Shown here piece by piece: positions 52,254-62,611 of a DNA stretch of 64,000 nt. Positions within the stretch are counted from its first letter, which is position 1, and the number at the start of each line of letters is the position of its first letter. Below the pieces are notes generated by a model. It had not been told where the DNA came from and did no database searches. It saw only the letters and a program-made list of their open reading frames with translations. Made by a program: the position numbers and the translations under genes. The stretch lies in NCBI GenBank assembly GCA_963712465.1, contig CAVQHY010000004.1, forward strand, positions 620,001-684,000, in the 5' to 3' direction. The stretch is from CAVQHY01 sp963712465. Its GTDB lineage: Bacteria > Actinomycetota > Thermoleophilia > Gaiellales > Gaiellaceae.

Positions 52254-52259
52254 TACACT
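52254..52259 (+). promoter_or_regulatory. -10 hexamer TACACT for mreB
   Basis: It ends 9 nt before the ATG at 52269 and overlaps the end of the maf region. No ribosome-binding site lies between. Confidence 0.45.
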
Positions 52260-52268
52260 CAACCGACG

Positions 52269-53321
<1,053 letters not shown>

Positions 53322-53327
53322 CGGCCG

Positions 53328-54038
53328 CTAGACCGCCTGGACGCCCATGGTGATCCGGCCGACATGGCCGGCGCCGCTTCGACGTAGGCGCAGGGTCGAG
53401 CCCTTGCCCCCGTTGCGGAAGATCGGGTCGGTCGCGTTTCGCACCTCGCGGCTCGGTCGCCTGGAGTACGGCGCCTGCCGGTAGACGACGTCGGTGAGCG
53501 CGTCGGGGAAGTACAGCTGTCCCGTGTGCAGAACGTCGCCGCCCAGGTGCACCTTGACGTGGACGTGCACGGTGCGACCCCGGTACCAGCCGGGGTAGAT
53601 CGTCCGGAACGTCGCAACGCCGTTCGCGTTCGTCCTCTGGATCCCCCGCAGGAACGAGGAATCGGAGTCGACGCCGGAGTAGGCGCCACCCGCGTCGCAG
53701 TGCCAGACGTCGACGACCGCCCCCCGGATCGGCTTGCAGGTCGAGGCGTCGACGACGCGGAGCCGCAGCGTCAGCGGCGACCCGGCCTTCTCCTCGGTGA
53801 TGTCACGCCGCAGCTCCTCATCGGCGACGTAGTACGGGCCCTCGGTCTGCTCGGGTGCGAGCACGCACGTGACGTCGCCCGAGGCGACTCGGACGGGCCC
53901 GGCGCCGGCCGAGGCGGCTTCGGACGAAGCCGCCCTCCAGCCGCCCGCGCCGAGCGCGGCTGCGACGAGGCCGCCGAGCGTGACGAGCGACCGACGGCGG
54001 GTGATCCGGGGCTCGAGAGGGTTCGTGGGCCGGCGCAC
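53328..54038 (-). CDS. Exported intradiol dioxygenase-like protein (Tat signal)
   Basis: The 236-aa protein starts with a twin-arginine signal (ITRRRSLVTLGGLVAAALGA). The mature part has the protocatechuate 3,4-dioxygenase-type beta-sandwich: EQTEGPYYVADEELRRDITE with the first Tyr ligand, PIRGAVVDVWHCDAGGAYSG, and YPGWYRGRTVHVHVKV with the Tyr and two His that bind Fe(III). Extracytoplasmic family members of this sort are common in actinobacteria, with unknown aromatic substrates. It is inserted between mreB and the AAA+ gene on the opposite strand. Confidence 0.88.
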   Translation of the reverse strand: MRRPTNPLEPRITRRRSLVTLGGLVAAALGAGGWRAASSEAASAGAGPVRVASGDVTCVLAPEQTEGPYYVADEELRRDITEEKAGSPLTLRLRVVDASTCKPIRGAVVDVWHCDAGGAYSGVDSDSSFLRGIQRTNANGVATFRTIYPGWYRGRTVHVHVKVHLGGDVLHTGQLYFPDALTDVVYRQAPYSRRPSREVRNATDPIFRNGGKGSTLRLRRSGAGHVGRITMGVQAV

Positions 54039-54112
54039 GCGGTGACGATACCGCCCGATGTTCAGAGCGCTGTAAGAGTACGGACCCGCTCGCCCACGCC
54101 CGCGACTTTCGT

Positions 54113-54118
54113 CACAAT
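54113..54118 (+). promoter_or_regulatory. -10 hexamer CACAAT for the AAA+/release-factor fusion
   Basis: It ends 6 nt before the GTG at 54125, compatible with a leaderless transcript. Confidence 0.4.
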
Positions 54119-54124
54119 CAGGCA

Positions 54125-56875
54125 GTGACGATCGGCGCCAATGTGTTCGCTCTCGGCGCCGGGGCGACGAGTGTGCTCACGTTGGTGTTCGTCGTCTTCC
54201 TCGTCTTCTTCATCCCCGCCTTCGTTCGCGGATTTCGAGAAGGTCGGCGCGAGCCCGGCGGCCAGCTCGACCCTGACCTGGTCCTAGCGTACGGGCGGGT
54301 CTGGAAGGCACCCTACGATCAGCCGCGCGCGGCACTCCCCGGCCACCGCGAGGACACGGTGGAGGCGATCGTCGCCGCGCTCGGGTCAGATACCCGGCGA
54401 AGCATCTTGCTCGTCGGCGAGCACGGCGTTGGAAAGACCGCTCTGCTCCGCGCGGCTCTCGATCGTCTTCCTGCCGTCCCGCTCGTCTTCGAAGCAGGAG
54501 CGTCCGATCTGAACGCGGGCGCGGGGTACGTCGGTGAGCTCGAGCGCCGCGTTGCCGAGCTCGCGGACCACCTGGACGAAAGCAACGCGATCTGGGTCTT
54601 TCCCGCCTTCGAAGAGTCGCTGACCGCGGGCGCGTACGAGGCAGACCCGAGGGGCCTGGTCGGCGCTCTCCTTCCGCGTGTCGAGACGGGCCTGCTCACG
54701 CTGGTCGGCGAGCTCGAGCCGGCCGCCCACGCGCTCCTCGTCGCGCGCCGCCCCCGGGTCGCGAGCCTCTTCGAGATCATCCGCGTCGACCCGCTCGGCG
54801 AGCGAGACGCGGTGTCGGTCGCTCGTGACGCGCTCGTCGAGGCCGGCGTCGACGCGGACGAGTCGCTCCTCCGCAGCGGCTTCGAGCTCGCCCAGCAGTT
54901 CCTGCCAGGCGCTGCGCCGCCCGCGAACGTCCTCGCGCTCATCCGGGCGGCGGCCGACGCCGCCGAGGAGGACGGGCGCTCCACGATCGAGTACCGGGAT
55001 CTGCTCGCCACCCTGCAACAGGCGACGGGCCTGCCGCTCACGTTCCTCGACGCCTCTGCTCCGCTGTCGCTCGACGAGACACGCGGGTTCTTCGAGCAGC
55101 GCATCATCGGCCAGGCAGAGGCGATCGACGCGATTCTCGAGCGGATCACGCTGGTCAAGGCGGGCTTGACCGATCCCACGCGTCCGCTCGGCGTCTTTCT
55201 CTTCGTCGGCCCGACCGGAACCGGGAAGACGGAGCTCGCGAAGGCGCTCGCAGAGTTCCTGTTCGGAAGCCCGGAACGGCTCGTGCGGCTCGACATGTCG
55301 GAGTTCCAGACCGCCGAGTCGCTCGAGCGCCTGCTAGCCGATCGCAGCAGCCAGCCCGAGGCAGCTCCCCTGATCGCCTCGGTCAGGCGGCAGCCCTTCT
55401 CGGTCGTCCTGCTCGACGAGTTCGAGAAGGCCGCCGAGCCGATCTGGGACGTCTTTCTCGCCCTCTTCGACGATGGGCGCGTGACCGACCGGGGCGGCCG
55501 AGTCTGCGACTTCCGTCGCACGATCGTCATCCTCACGTCGAACGTCGGCGGAGCGCTGGCGACCGGACCGGCGATCGGCTTCGAGCGCGACGCCGAGCCG
55601 TTTCGCACAGAGACTGTCGAGCGTGCACTGCGAAGGTCGTTTCGCCCCGAGTTCCTGAACCGGATCGACCGCGTGGTGGTGTTTCGCCCCCTGCCGCGAA
55701 GCGCCATGCGCGCTCTGCTCGAGAAAGAGCTTCGCGACGTGCTCGAGCGGCAGGGTCTTCGCGGCCGCCCCTGGGCAATCGAGTGGGACGACTCGGCGGT
55801 CGAGCTCCTGATCGAGCGGGGCTTCTCGCCCGAGTACGGGGCCCGCCCGCTGAAGCGCGCGCTCGAGCGGGAGCTGCTCGCGCCGCTCGCGCGTGCGATC
55901 GTCGAGCGGCGCGTCCCCGAGGGAGAGCAGTTCCTCCTGCTCTCCGCGCCCGGCCGGAAGCGGATCGAGGTCGCCTTTGTCGATCCGGACGCTCCCCCAG
56001 GCGAGGCCGGCCCTGAGCCCGCCACGAGCGAGCCATCGGTCCAGGCGACGCTTGCCGGCCTCGTCGCCGACCCCCGGCCGGACCAGGGCTCATGCGACTT
56101 CTTGCTCGGCGAGCTCGAGCGCGTCGAGCGGGAATCCGGAGAGCTCGCGGTGGGCGCGCGGAAGGCCGCGCTCCTCGCGTCCCTCTCGGCCGAAGGGTTC
56201 TGGGACGATCCCAACCGGTTCGAGGTGCTCGCGGAGGCCGAGTACCTCGATCGGTTCGAGACCGCATCCGAGACCGCTGCGCGGCTCGGCGAGCGTCTGG
56301 GGCGGGCCGCTCCAGGGGGCCGTGACCGGCTTGTCCGGCTGCTCGCGCAGCGGCTGTACGTGCTCGACGCGTCCTTGCACGGGATCGCGGCTGGTGCAAC
56401 GCCCGACGTCTTCGTCCACCTCCGCGCGGTCGGCGGAGCCGAGGCGGTGGGTTTCGCCGACGAGCTCGCTCGGATGTACGAAGGATGGGCGGAGCGCTGT
56501 GGAATGCGCCTGGACCGCCTCGCGGGAGACGTGGGATCCGGCGAGCACGTCCTCGCCGTCTCGGGGCTCGGGGCGTCGGTGATCCTCTCGGACGAGACGG
56601 GTCTGCACGTTCTCGAGCTGGCCGACGAGGGACGCGGGCCCGAGCCGCGCGGCGTTTTCGTCGTGATTGCGCCCTGGGAGCCGGGCCTTCCGGGCGATCG
56701 CGCCACGCGTGTTGCCCGGGCCCGACAGGCGCTGGCGGCGGCGACGGCGAGCGAACGGGTCGTGCGGCGCTACCGGCGGGAGCCGTCCCCCCTGGTACGC
56801 GACGCGGTGCGCGGCTACCGGACGGGTCGTCTGGATCGTGTTCTCGCCGGCGACTTCGACGTGGTCGGAGGCTGA
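54125..56875 (+). CDS. Membrane-anchored Clp-type AAA+ ATPase fused to a GGQ-less release factor-like domain
   Basis: The 916-aa protein has an N-terminal TM (about 12-36), a ClpB/ClpC-like D1 with Walker A LLVGEHGVGKTALL (98-105) but a degenerate Walker B (IWVFPAFEESL), a complete D2 with Walker A FVGPTGTGKTELAKALAEFL (about 362), Walker B VVLLDEFEKA (about 428) and sensor 2 EYGARPLKRALERE (about 571). From about 690 it follows class-I release factors: FWDDPNRFEVLAEAEYLDRF, VFVHLRAVGGAEAVGFADEL, ARMYEGWAERCG, DETGLHVLEL, then RREPSPLVRDAVRGYRTG and VLAGDFD as in the RF2 C-terminus. The GGQ loop domain is missing. An AAA+ unfoldase that docks on ribosomes at the membrane is inferred. It sits between mreB and mreC. 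Confidence 0.85.
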   Translation: MTIGANVFALGAGATSVLTLVFVVFLVFFIPAFVRGFREGRREPGGQLDPDLVLAYGRVWKAPYDQPRAALPGHREDTVEAIVAALGSDTRRSILLVGEHGVGKTALLRAALDRLPAVPLVFEAGASDLNAGAGYVGELERRVAELADHLDESNAIWVFPAFEESLTAGAYEADPRGLVGALLPRVETGLLTLVGELEPAAHALLVARRPRVASLFEIIRVDPLGERDAVSVARDALVEAGVDADESLLRSGFELAQQFLPGAAPPANVLALIRAAADAAEEDGRSTIEYRDLLATLQQATGLPLTFLDASAPLSLDETRGFFEQRIIGQAEAIDAILERITLVKAGLTDPTRPLGVFLFVGPTGTGKTELAKALAEFLFGSPERLVRLDMSEFQTAESLERLLADRSSQPEAAPLIASVRRQPFSVVLLDEFEKAAEPIWDVFLALFDDGRVTDRGGRVCDFRRTIVILTSNVGGALATGPAIGFERDAEPFRTETVERALRRSFRPEFLNRIDRVVVFRPLPRSAMRALLEKELRDVLERQGLRGRPWAIEWDDSAVELLIERGFSPEYGARPLKRALERELLAPLARAIVERRVPEGEQFLLLSAPGRKRIEVAFVDPDAPPGEAGPEPATSEPSVQATLAGLVADPRPDQGSCDFLLGELERVERESGELAVGARKAALLASLSAEGFWDDPNRFEVLAEAEYLDRFETASETAARLGERLGRAAPGGRDRLVRLLAQRLYVLDASLHGIAAGATPDVFVHLRAVGGAEAVGFADELARMYEGWAERCGMRLDRLAGDVGSGEHVLAVSGLGASVILSDETGLHVLELADEGRGPEPRGVFVVIAPWEPGLPGDRATRVARARQALAAATASERVVRRYRREPSPLVRDAVRGYRTGRLDRVLAGDFDVVGG

Positions 56876-57021
56876 CCGACGACCCGAGCGCCCGGCTCTC
56901 GAGCGGCGGCCGGGCGCGATGTGGGCGCGAAGGCGCGTCTGGTTGGGTTTTGTCCTATCTCACGATCGATGACCCTCGGAGACCAGCGTCGAGGGTGGGG
57001 TCGCGGCTCCGAGCCAATCTC

Positions 57022-57027
57022 TAGAAT
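57022..57027 (+). promoter_or_regulatory. -10 hexamer TAGAAT for mreC
   Basis: It ends 9 nt before the GTG at 57037, identical in sequence and spacing to the valS box at 45329. Confidence 0.45.
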
Positions 57028-57036
57028 CGGTCGACC

Positions 57037-57969
57037 GTGCCCCGGCAACGCACAGCACGGCTCCCCGTGCTGGGATCGGCTCCCGGACGGCCGGAGGGCC
57101 CATCCCCACGCGAGACCCGGACGTTCAGAGCCCGCCTGCTCGCGGTCGTCCTCGTGCTCGTCTCGCTCGCCCTGATCACGGTCTATCTCCGGGAGTCGTC
57201 CGGCGGCGCCCTGCACGAGGGGCAGCGCGTCGGACTGTCGATCCTCACGCCGTTCGAAGTGGCCGGAGAGCGGATCGCCCGGCCCTTCCAGGACGGCTGG
57301 AGCTACGTCAGCGACCTGCTCGACGCCAAGGACGAGAACGAAGGGCTCAGGGCACAGGTCGAGGCGCTACGCAAGGAGCTGATCGCGAGTCAGACCGCCA
57401 CTCGTGAGAACGCCGAGCTGCGCAGATTGCTCGCCTACCGCGACGGCGAGCGCTTCCCCGGGGACTTCCGCGCGGTCGCCGCGCGCGTGATCGCACGGCC
57501 ACCGAGCCCGTTCACCCAGGACGTGGTCGTCGCGGCGGGCTCCGACGACGGGGTCGCGAAGGACGATCCGGTCGTGACCGAGGACGGCCTCGTCGGCATC
57601 GTCAGCGAGGTGGGTTCGGATGCCTCGAAGGTCACGCTGCTCACCGATCAGCAGAGCTCGGTCTCGGCGATCGTGCTGCAGTCGAGCACGCCCGGCGTCG
57701 TCCGTCACGGGCCCAACCCGAGCACGCTCGTCCTCGACCGAGTGGACAAGGAGAGCCTCGTCGCGGTCGGCGACACCGTCATCACCGCCGGCTGGCGAAG
57801 CGGTGCCCTCGAGTCCCTCTACCCGGCCGGCATCCCGATCGGGTCGGTGATCGCCGTGGGACAGAACGACATCGACCTGTACAAGCGCATCCAGATCACG
57901 CCCCTCGTCGACTTCGACTCGCTCACATCGGTGATCGTGCTCGCAAAGAAGGAGGGCCAGGGCGGGTGA
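57037..57969 (+). CDS. mreC: Rod shape-determining protein MreC
   Basis: The 310-aa protein has a cytoplasmic Arg-rich start, one TM (about 33-50), a coiled coil (DENEGLRAQVEALRKELIAS) and two beta domains with FTQDVVVAAGSDDGVAKDDP, GLVGIVSEVGSDASKVTLLT and GDTVITAGWRSGALESLYPA. MreC scaffolds the elongation complex and activates PBP2. It is followed by mreD 7 nt downstream. Confidence 0.93.
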   Translation: MPRQRTARLPVLGSAPGRPEGPSPRETRTFRARLLAVVLVLVSLALITVYLRESSGGALHEGQRVGLSILTPFEVAGERIARPFQDGWSYVSDLLDAKDENEGLRAQVEALRKELIASQTATRENAELRRLLAYRDGERFPGDFRAVAARVIARPPSPFTQDVVVAAGSDDGVAKDDPVVTEDGLVGIVSEVGSDASKVTLLTDQQSSVSAIVLQSSTPGVVRHGPNPSTLVLDRVDKESLVAVGDTVITAGWRSGALESLYPAGIPIGSVIAVGQNDIDLYKRIQITPLVDFDSLTSVIVLAKKEGQGG

Positions 57970-57976
57970 AGCCGCG

Positions 57977-58501
57977 ATGACGACGCTCGACGCGCTCAAG
58001 ACGGCGGCGCTCTTTCTCGTGGCCGCTGTGATCCAGGTCTCCGTGCTCCCCGGAATCCAGGTAGGACATGCCTCTCCCGACCTCATCCTCGTCCTGCTCG
58101 TCTCGGTCGCCCTCCTCCGGGGCCCGCTCCACGGCGCGCTGGCCGGCTTCTGGGTTGGGCTTCTCCTCGACACGGCCACGCTCGGAACGCTCGGCTTCAC
58201 CTCGCTCCTGCTCACCGTTGCCGGGTACTGGGCGGGCCGCTTCGGCGACGCGACGACCCGATCGTCCGCACAGCCTCCGCTCGTCGCCGTCGCGGTTGCC
58301 ACGGCGGCGGTGACGCTCGTCGGCGCCTTCATGCACTTCCTGCTGGGAGAGTCTCTGCCGGTCCGAGAGCTGGTCTTCGGCGTGCTGTTGCCGGCGCTGG
58401 GCTTGAACTTGCTCATCACCATTCCGGTCTACCGCCTGACGCGACGCCTCTACCGTCCCACGACCGTGGAGCGTCGAACCGGGGTGAGCGCGGCTGTCTA
58501 G
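57977..58501 (+). CDS. mreD: Rod shape-determining protein MreD
   Basis: The 174-aa membrane protein has about five TMs (for example TAALFLVAAVIQVSVLPGIQ, HASPDLILVLLVSVALLRGP and GALAGFWVGLLLDTATLGTL), the standard MreD hydrophobic pattern including the Asp of LLLDTATLG. It works with MreC, PBP2 and RodA. Starts at ATG 57977. Confidence 0.88.
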   Translation: MTTLDALKTAALFLVAAVIQVSVLPGIQVGHASPDLILVLLVSVALLRGPLHGALAGFWVGLLLDTATLGTLGFTSLLLTVAGYWAGRFGDATTRSSAQPPLVAVAVATAAVTLVGAFMHFLLGESLPVRELVFGVLLPALGLNLLITIPVYRLTRRLYRPTTVERRTGVSAAV

Positions 58502-58604
58502 CCTCCCGACAGGGGCTGGGAGCGGCAGGGGGAGCGGTGGGCCCGCGGATCTCTTCCTGCCGCCGACCCCCGGCGTCGAGGAGCCCTACCGACTGACGCC
58601 GCGG

Positions 58605-60521
58605 ATGGCGATCCGGATCGCGATCCTCGGGGTGATCGCGATCGCGCTCTTCTGCGTTCTCTTCTTCCGGCTCTGGGCGCTCCAGGTCATTTCCGGCGAC
58701 CGGTATCTCGACGACGCCCGCAACAACCAGATCCGAACCTTCCGGGTGGCCGCGCCGCGCGGCACGATCCTCGACACGAACGGCAACGTGCTCGTGTCGA
58801 ACGTCGCCGGAACGACGGTCAGGCTCTGGCCGGCGACGCTGGCCGAGATGTCTGTCGAAAAGCGTCAGAGGATGGTGAGACGTCTCGCCGCGCTCCTCGC
58901 CATCCCGCTCGGCGACATTCAGGCGAAGCTCCGGCGAGCGAAGGCCGACCCGCTGTCACCGATCACGATCAAGACGAGCGTCCACGAGCCGAAGGTGAAC
59001 TACCTGCTCGAGCACCAGGCCGACTACCCCGGCGTCCAGATCTCGGAGACGCAGCTTCGCCGCTACGAGCAGGGATCGCTTGCGCCCCATCTCCTCGGCT
59101 ACGTCTCGGAGATCTCCCCGGAACAGCTCGAGAGCCTCGGCGAGAAGGGCTACGCGGCCGGTGACCAGATCGGCCAGACCGGAGTCGAGGCGTCCTTCGA
59201 CAGCTTCCTCCGCGGGGTGCCGGGCGTCGGCCAGGTTCGCGTCGACGCGCTCGGACGGGTGACGAGCGACCGGCAGTTCAGCCAGCTCCCCGAGGCCGGT
59301 CATGCGATCCGGCTCACCATCGACTCAGACCTCCAGCGAACGGCCGAGCGCGCGATCCGGTACGGCATCAACCTTGCGCACGAGACCTACGAGCGCGGCT
59401 GGGCCTCTGCCGGCGGCGCGATCGTCGCGATGAGCCCTGAGACCGGCGAGGTGCTTGCTCTTGCTTCCTATCCCTCGTTCGATCCGTCCGTTTACGTCGG
59501 TCGGGTCGCCGAGCAGAAGCTGCGGAAGCTCGCCGACCCGGGAGCGAACTTCCCGACGCTCAACCGCGCGCTCGCCGGCCTCTACCCGCCCGGCTCGGTC
59601 TTCAAGCCCGTGACCGCGCTCGCGGCGATGCAGGAGGGCTTGCTCTCACCGGGCGAGCTGATCCAGTGCACCGGAGGTCGCACGATCGACGGCCAGAAGT
59701 TCAGAAACTGGAATCCGTACGCCAACGAGCCGATGGAGATCACCACCGCGCTCGCGGCCTCGTGCGACACCTACTTCTACGACGTCGGGCTTCGCTTCTA
59801 TCGCCAGACGGGGTCGCCGCTGCAGACCTGGGCGCGGCGGATGGGCTTCGGCACCGTCACGGGAATCGACGTCGGCCCCGAAGGGGCCGGGCTGATCCCG
59901 ACCCCCGCGTGGCACAAGCGCACGTTCAAGACCGCGATCGACCGTCTGTGGACGTCGGGGGACTCGGTGCAGCTTGCGATCGGCCAGGGAGACGTTCTCG
60001 TGACGCCGCTCCAGATGGCCCGCTTCTACTCGGTGATCGCCAACGGCGGCAAGCTCGTCGAGCCGCACGTCGTCAAGGACGTCGAGGAGCCCTCCACCGA
60101 GGGGGCGCCGCCGCTCGTCCTGCGCTCGTTCGCGCCGAAGCCCCCCCAGGATCTCGGGCTCGACCCCTACGGGCTCCGCTACGTCCAGGAGGGGCTCTAC
60201 GACGCGACCCACACCGGCTACGGGACCTCATCGACGATCTACGGATCGTTTCCGGTCGAGATCGCCGGGAAGACGGGGACGGCCGAGAAATACACCGAGA
60301 TCGGCAGCTACAAGGGCCTTCTCGACCAGTCGTGGTTCTGCGGCTACGGGCCGTTCGACGGCTCGACCTACAACGGGAAGCCCCCGCTCGTGGTCTGCGC
60401 CATGATCGAGAACGGCGGCCACGGCGGCACCGCAGCCGCGCCTGCCGCCAGGGTCGTGTTCGAGAAGTACTTCGGCGTCAAGGGCGCGCCGATCGACGTC
60501 GAGGGAATCGACTCGGACTGA
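58605..60521 (+). CDS. mrdA: Penicillin-binding protein 2, elongasome transpeptidase
   Basis: The 638-aa class B PBP has a TM (about 5-28), a non-penicillin-binding dimerisation domain (NNQIRTFRVAAPRGTILDTN) and a transpeptidase domain with the SxxK motif YPPGSVFKPVTALAA (Ser about residue 330), SxD in ASCDTYFYD and KTG in AGKTGTAEKYTE. It crosslinks lateral-wall peptidoglycan with RodA. The ATG at 58605 is the first usable start; the frame is open upstream without start codons, so a longer N-terminal tail with a rare start is possible. Confidence 0.95.
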   Translation: MAIRIAILGVIAIALFCVLFFRLWALQVISGDRYLDDARNNQIRTFRVAAPRGTILDTNGNVLVSNVAGTTVRLWPATLAEMSVEKRQRMVRRLAALLAIPLGDIQAKLRRAKADPLSPITIKTSVHEPKVNYLLEHQADYPGVQISETQLRRYEQGSLAPHLLGYVSEISPEQLESLGEKGYAAGDQIGQTGVEASFDSFLRGVPGVGQVRVDALGRVTSDRQFSQLPEAGHAIRLTIDSDLQRTAERAIRYGINLAHETYERGWASAGGAIVAMSPETGEVLALASYPSFDPSVYVGRVAEQKLRKLADPGANFPTLNRALAGLYPPGSVFKPVTALAAMQEGLLSPGELIQCTGGRTIDGQKFRNWNPYANEPMEITTALAASCDTYFYDVGLRFYRQTGSPLQTWARRMGFGTVTGIDVGPEGAGLIPTPAWHKRTFKTAIDRLWTSGDSVQLAIGQGDVLVTPLQMARFYSVIANGGKLVEPHVVKDVEEPSTEGAPPLVLRSFAPKPPQDLGLDPYGLRYVQEGLYDATHTGYGTSSTIYGSFPVEIAGKTGTAEKYTEIGSYKGLLDQSWFCGYGPFDGSTYNGKPPLVVCAMIENGGHGGTAAAPAARVVFEKYFGVKGAPIDVEGIDSD

Positions 60522-61699
60522 TGGCCGTCCGCGTCGACCAGCGCGCCGGCCGCGCGCATGCCCCCTCCGGCGTCTTCGAGCTCGTCCGGCACCTCGACTG
60601 GGTGCTGCTGGCAGCCGTCGGCGGTTGCATCTCCTACGGCCTCTGGATCCTGTCGGCCGTGACGCAGGACGACGTCCCCGGCGATCCGGGGTACTACGTC
60701 GTCCGCCAGAGCGTCTACGCAGGCGTCGGCCTGCTCGCCCTCGCGGTCACGACGGCCGTCAACCCGGACGTGTACCGGCGATATCGCAACGTCCTCTATG
60801 CCGTCCTGCTCGTCTCCATCGCCGCCGTCTTCGTGGTCGCGACGGACATCCGCGGCTCGCGTCGCTGGATCGAGCTCGGCTCCTTCCAGCTGCAGCCGTC
60901 GGAGATCGGCAAGGTGCTTCTGATTCTCTTTCTTGCCGGCTTCCTCGCCGACCGCGCGCGCAGAATCGGCGAAGCCCGGGTGGTGCTCGCGACGATCGGC
61001 CTTGCGCTGGGGCCGATCCTGCTCGTCTTCGAGCAGCCGGATTTCGGCACCGCGCTCGTCTACACGGCGGCAACGGCTGCGGCCCTCTTCTTCGCCGGCG
61101 CGCGCTGGCTCCACCTGGTCGCGCTGGCCGTCCTAGCCGCGGTGGTCGCGATGGCGCTCCTCTGGTGGCTCCCGGCCGGGGGCATGCAGGTGCTGGAGCC
61201 CTACCAGGTCGATCGTCTCACGGGCTTTCTCCACCCGGACGCCGACCCCAGCGGGACCACGTACAGCGTCAACCAGTCGATCACGGCCGTCGGCTCGGGC
61301 GGACTGGACGGGCGAGGCGTTGCGGGGGCGAGCCAGACGCGGCTCAACTACCTGCCCGAGCACGCCACCGATTTCGTCTTTTCGTCCCTGGCCGAGACGC
61401 GCGGCTTTCTCGGCGTGTCGATCCTGCTCCTCCTCTACGCGCTGGTGATCTGGCGTGGGATCAAGATCGTCGCGATCGCGCCGTCGTTCTTCTGTGCGAT
61501 CGTCGCGGGGACGATCGTCTTCACGCTGCTGTTCCAGCTGTTCGTCAACGTCGGCATGACCGTCGGGATCGCACCGATCACGGGCGTTCCGCTTCCCTTC
61601 CTGAGCGCCGGCGGAAGCTCTCTGATCACGACGATGATCATGATCGGGCTGCTCGAGGCCGTTCACGTCCGCGGCCGCCTGGCGGGGCGGAGCCGATGA
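60521..61699 (+). CDS. rodA: SEDS peptidoglycan polymerase RodA
   Basis: The 392-aa protein has about ten TMs and the SEDS motifs GSRRWIELGSFQLQPSEIGK, LVFEQPDFGTALVYTAATAA (catalytic Asp region), YLPEHATDFVFSSLAETRGF and GIAPITGVPLPFLSAGGSSL. It polymerises lipid II for the elongasome. Its ATG overlaps the stop of mrdA (TGATG type), so the pair is coupled. Confidence 0.95.
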   Translation: MAVRVDQRAGRAHAPSGVFELVRHLDWVLLAAVGGCISYGLWILSAVTQDDVPGDPGYYVVRQSVYAGVGLLALAVTTAVNPDVYRRYRNVLYAVLLVSIAAVFVVATDIRGSRRWIELGSFQLQPSEIGKVLLILFLAGFLADRARRIGEARVVLATIGLALGPILLVFEQPDFGTALVYTAATAAALFFAGARWLHLVALAVLAAVVAMALLWWLPAGGMQVLEPYQVDRLTGFLHPDADPSGTTYSVNQSITAVGSGGLDGRGVAGASQTRLNYLPEHATDFVFSSLAETRGFLGVSILLLLYALVIWRGIKIVAIAPSFFCAIVAGTIVFTLLFQLFVNVGMTVGIAPITGVPLPFLSAGGSSLITTMIMIGLLEAVHVRGRLAGRSR

Positions 61700-61712
61700 C
61701 GGGGGAAATGAA

Positions 61713-62600
61713 ATGAAGATCCCCGGGGTTCCCATCGACCCGCTGTCGCTGCTGAAGGCCGCCGAGGACGTCGAGGCCGGCGCCGAGAAGTTCCGTCCGG
61801 TGGTCGTCTCGGGGGTCGGCGAGGCGCCTCAGCACCTGTACCTACGCCTCCGCGAGGGAGCCGGCGAGGACATCGTCAGGAACGCCACCGCCCGACGTCC
61901 GGTGGAGTCGGATCTCGACGGGGCCGGAGTGCTCGTTCACGTCTTCGAAGGTCACCCGAGCCCGCAGGACGAGGAGGCGTTCACCCTGGGCGCGCGCAAG
62001 GGAGTCCAGCTGGTGGCGGTCGCCAGCGGTGCGCCGGACGGGCTCCGCCTCCGCTACGTCCTTGCCGACGACGTGGTCGTCGTCGACCGGCCTCCGATTC
62101 CGGTCGACCGGGTTGCCGGGCGTATCGCCGCTCGAGCCGGCAAGGGTGCGTACGGGCTCGCGGCCGCGATGCCGAGCATCCGGCCCCAGGTCGTCGATCG
62201 GATCATCGCGTCGGCAGTCAGGAGAAACGCGCTTGTCGGTGCCGCGGTCTTCCTGCCGGGGGTCGACTTCGCGGCGATGACGGTCACGCAGGCGCAGATG
62301 GTGTTACGCATCGCCGCCGCGCATGGCCACCGGCTCGACACGCGCGAGCGCGTCTTCGAGATCCTCGCTGTCGTCGGTGCGGCGTTCGGGTGGAGGGGCG
62401 CCGCCCGCCAGCTCGTCTCCCATGTTCCCGGGCCGACGTGGATGTTCAAGGCGGGAGTGGGCGCCGCCGGCACGAAGGCTGTCGGGGAGGCCGCCGCCGC
62501 GTACTTCGACGCTCGACCGGCGCCGACCGCCGAGCCCGCCGAGGAGCTCGCCGAGAGTCAGGTCGCCGACCCGCGCGGCACCGTCCGGTCCGGGTCCTAG
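61713..62600 (+). CDS. DUF697-like membrane-associated protein
   Basis: The 295-aa protein starts MKIPGVPIDPLSLLKAAEDV. Its N-terminal half has a P-loop NTPase-like beta pattern but no Walker A (VSGVGEAPQHLYLRLREG, GAGVLVHVFEGHP). The C-terminal half matches DUF697: VTQAQMVLRIAAAHGHRLDT, EILAVVGAAFGWRGAARQLV, FKAGVGAAGTKAVGEAAAAY. DUF697 is normally joined to an Era-like GTPase domain; here that domain looks degenerate, so this may be a pseudo-GTPase. It lies 13 nt after rodA. Confidence 0.75.
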   Translation: MKIPGVPIDPLSLLKAAEDVEAGAEKFRPVVVSGVGEAPQHLYLRLREGAGEDIVRNATARRPVESDLDGAGVLVHVFEGHPSPQDEEAFTLGARKGVQLVAVASGAPDGLRLRYVLADDVVVVDRPPIPVDRVAGRIAARAGKGAYGLAAAMPSIRPQVVDRIIASAVRRNALVGAAVFLPGVDFAAMTVTQAQMVLRIAAAHGHRLDTRERVFEILAVVGAAFGWRGAARQLVSHVPGPTWMFKAGVGAAGTKAVGEAAAAYFDARPAPTAEPAEELAESQVADPRGTVRSGS

Positions 62601-62611
62601 CCTTCCGGCAT

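Noticed and set aside
54319..56706. 795-codon minus-strand frame opposite the AAA+ gene
   Set aside because: Ser/Arg-rich shadow; the plus strand carries intact AAA+ motifs.
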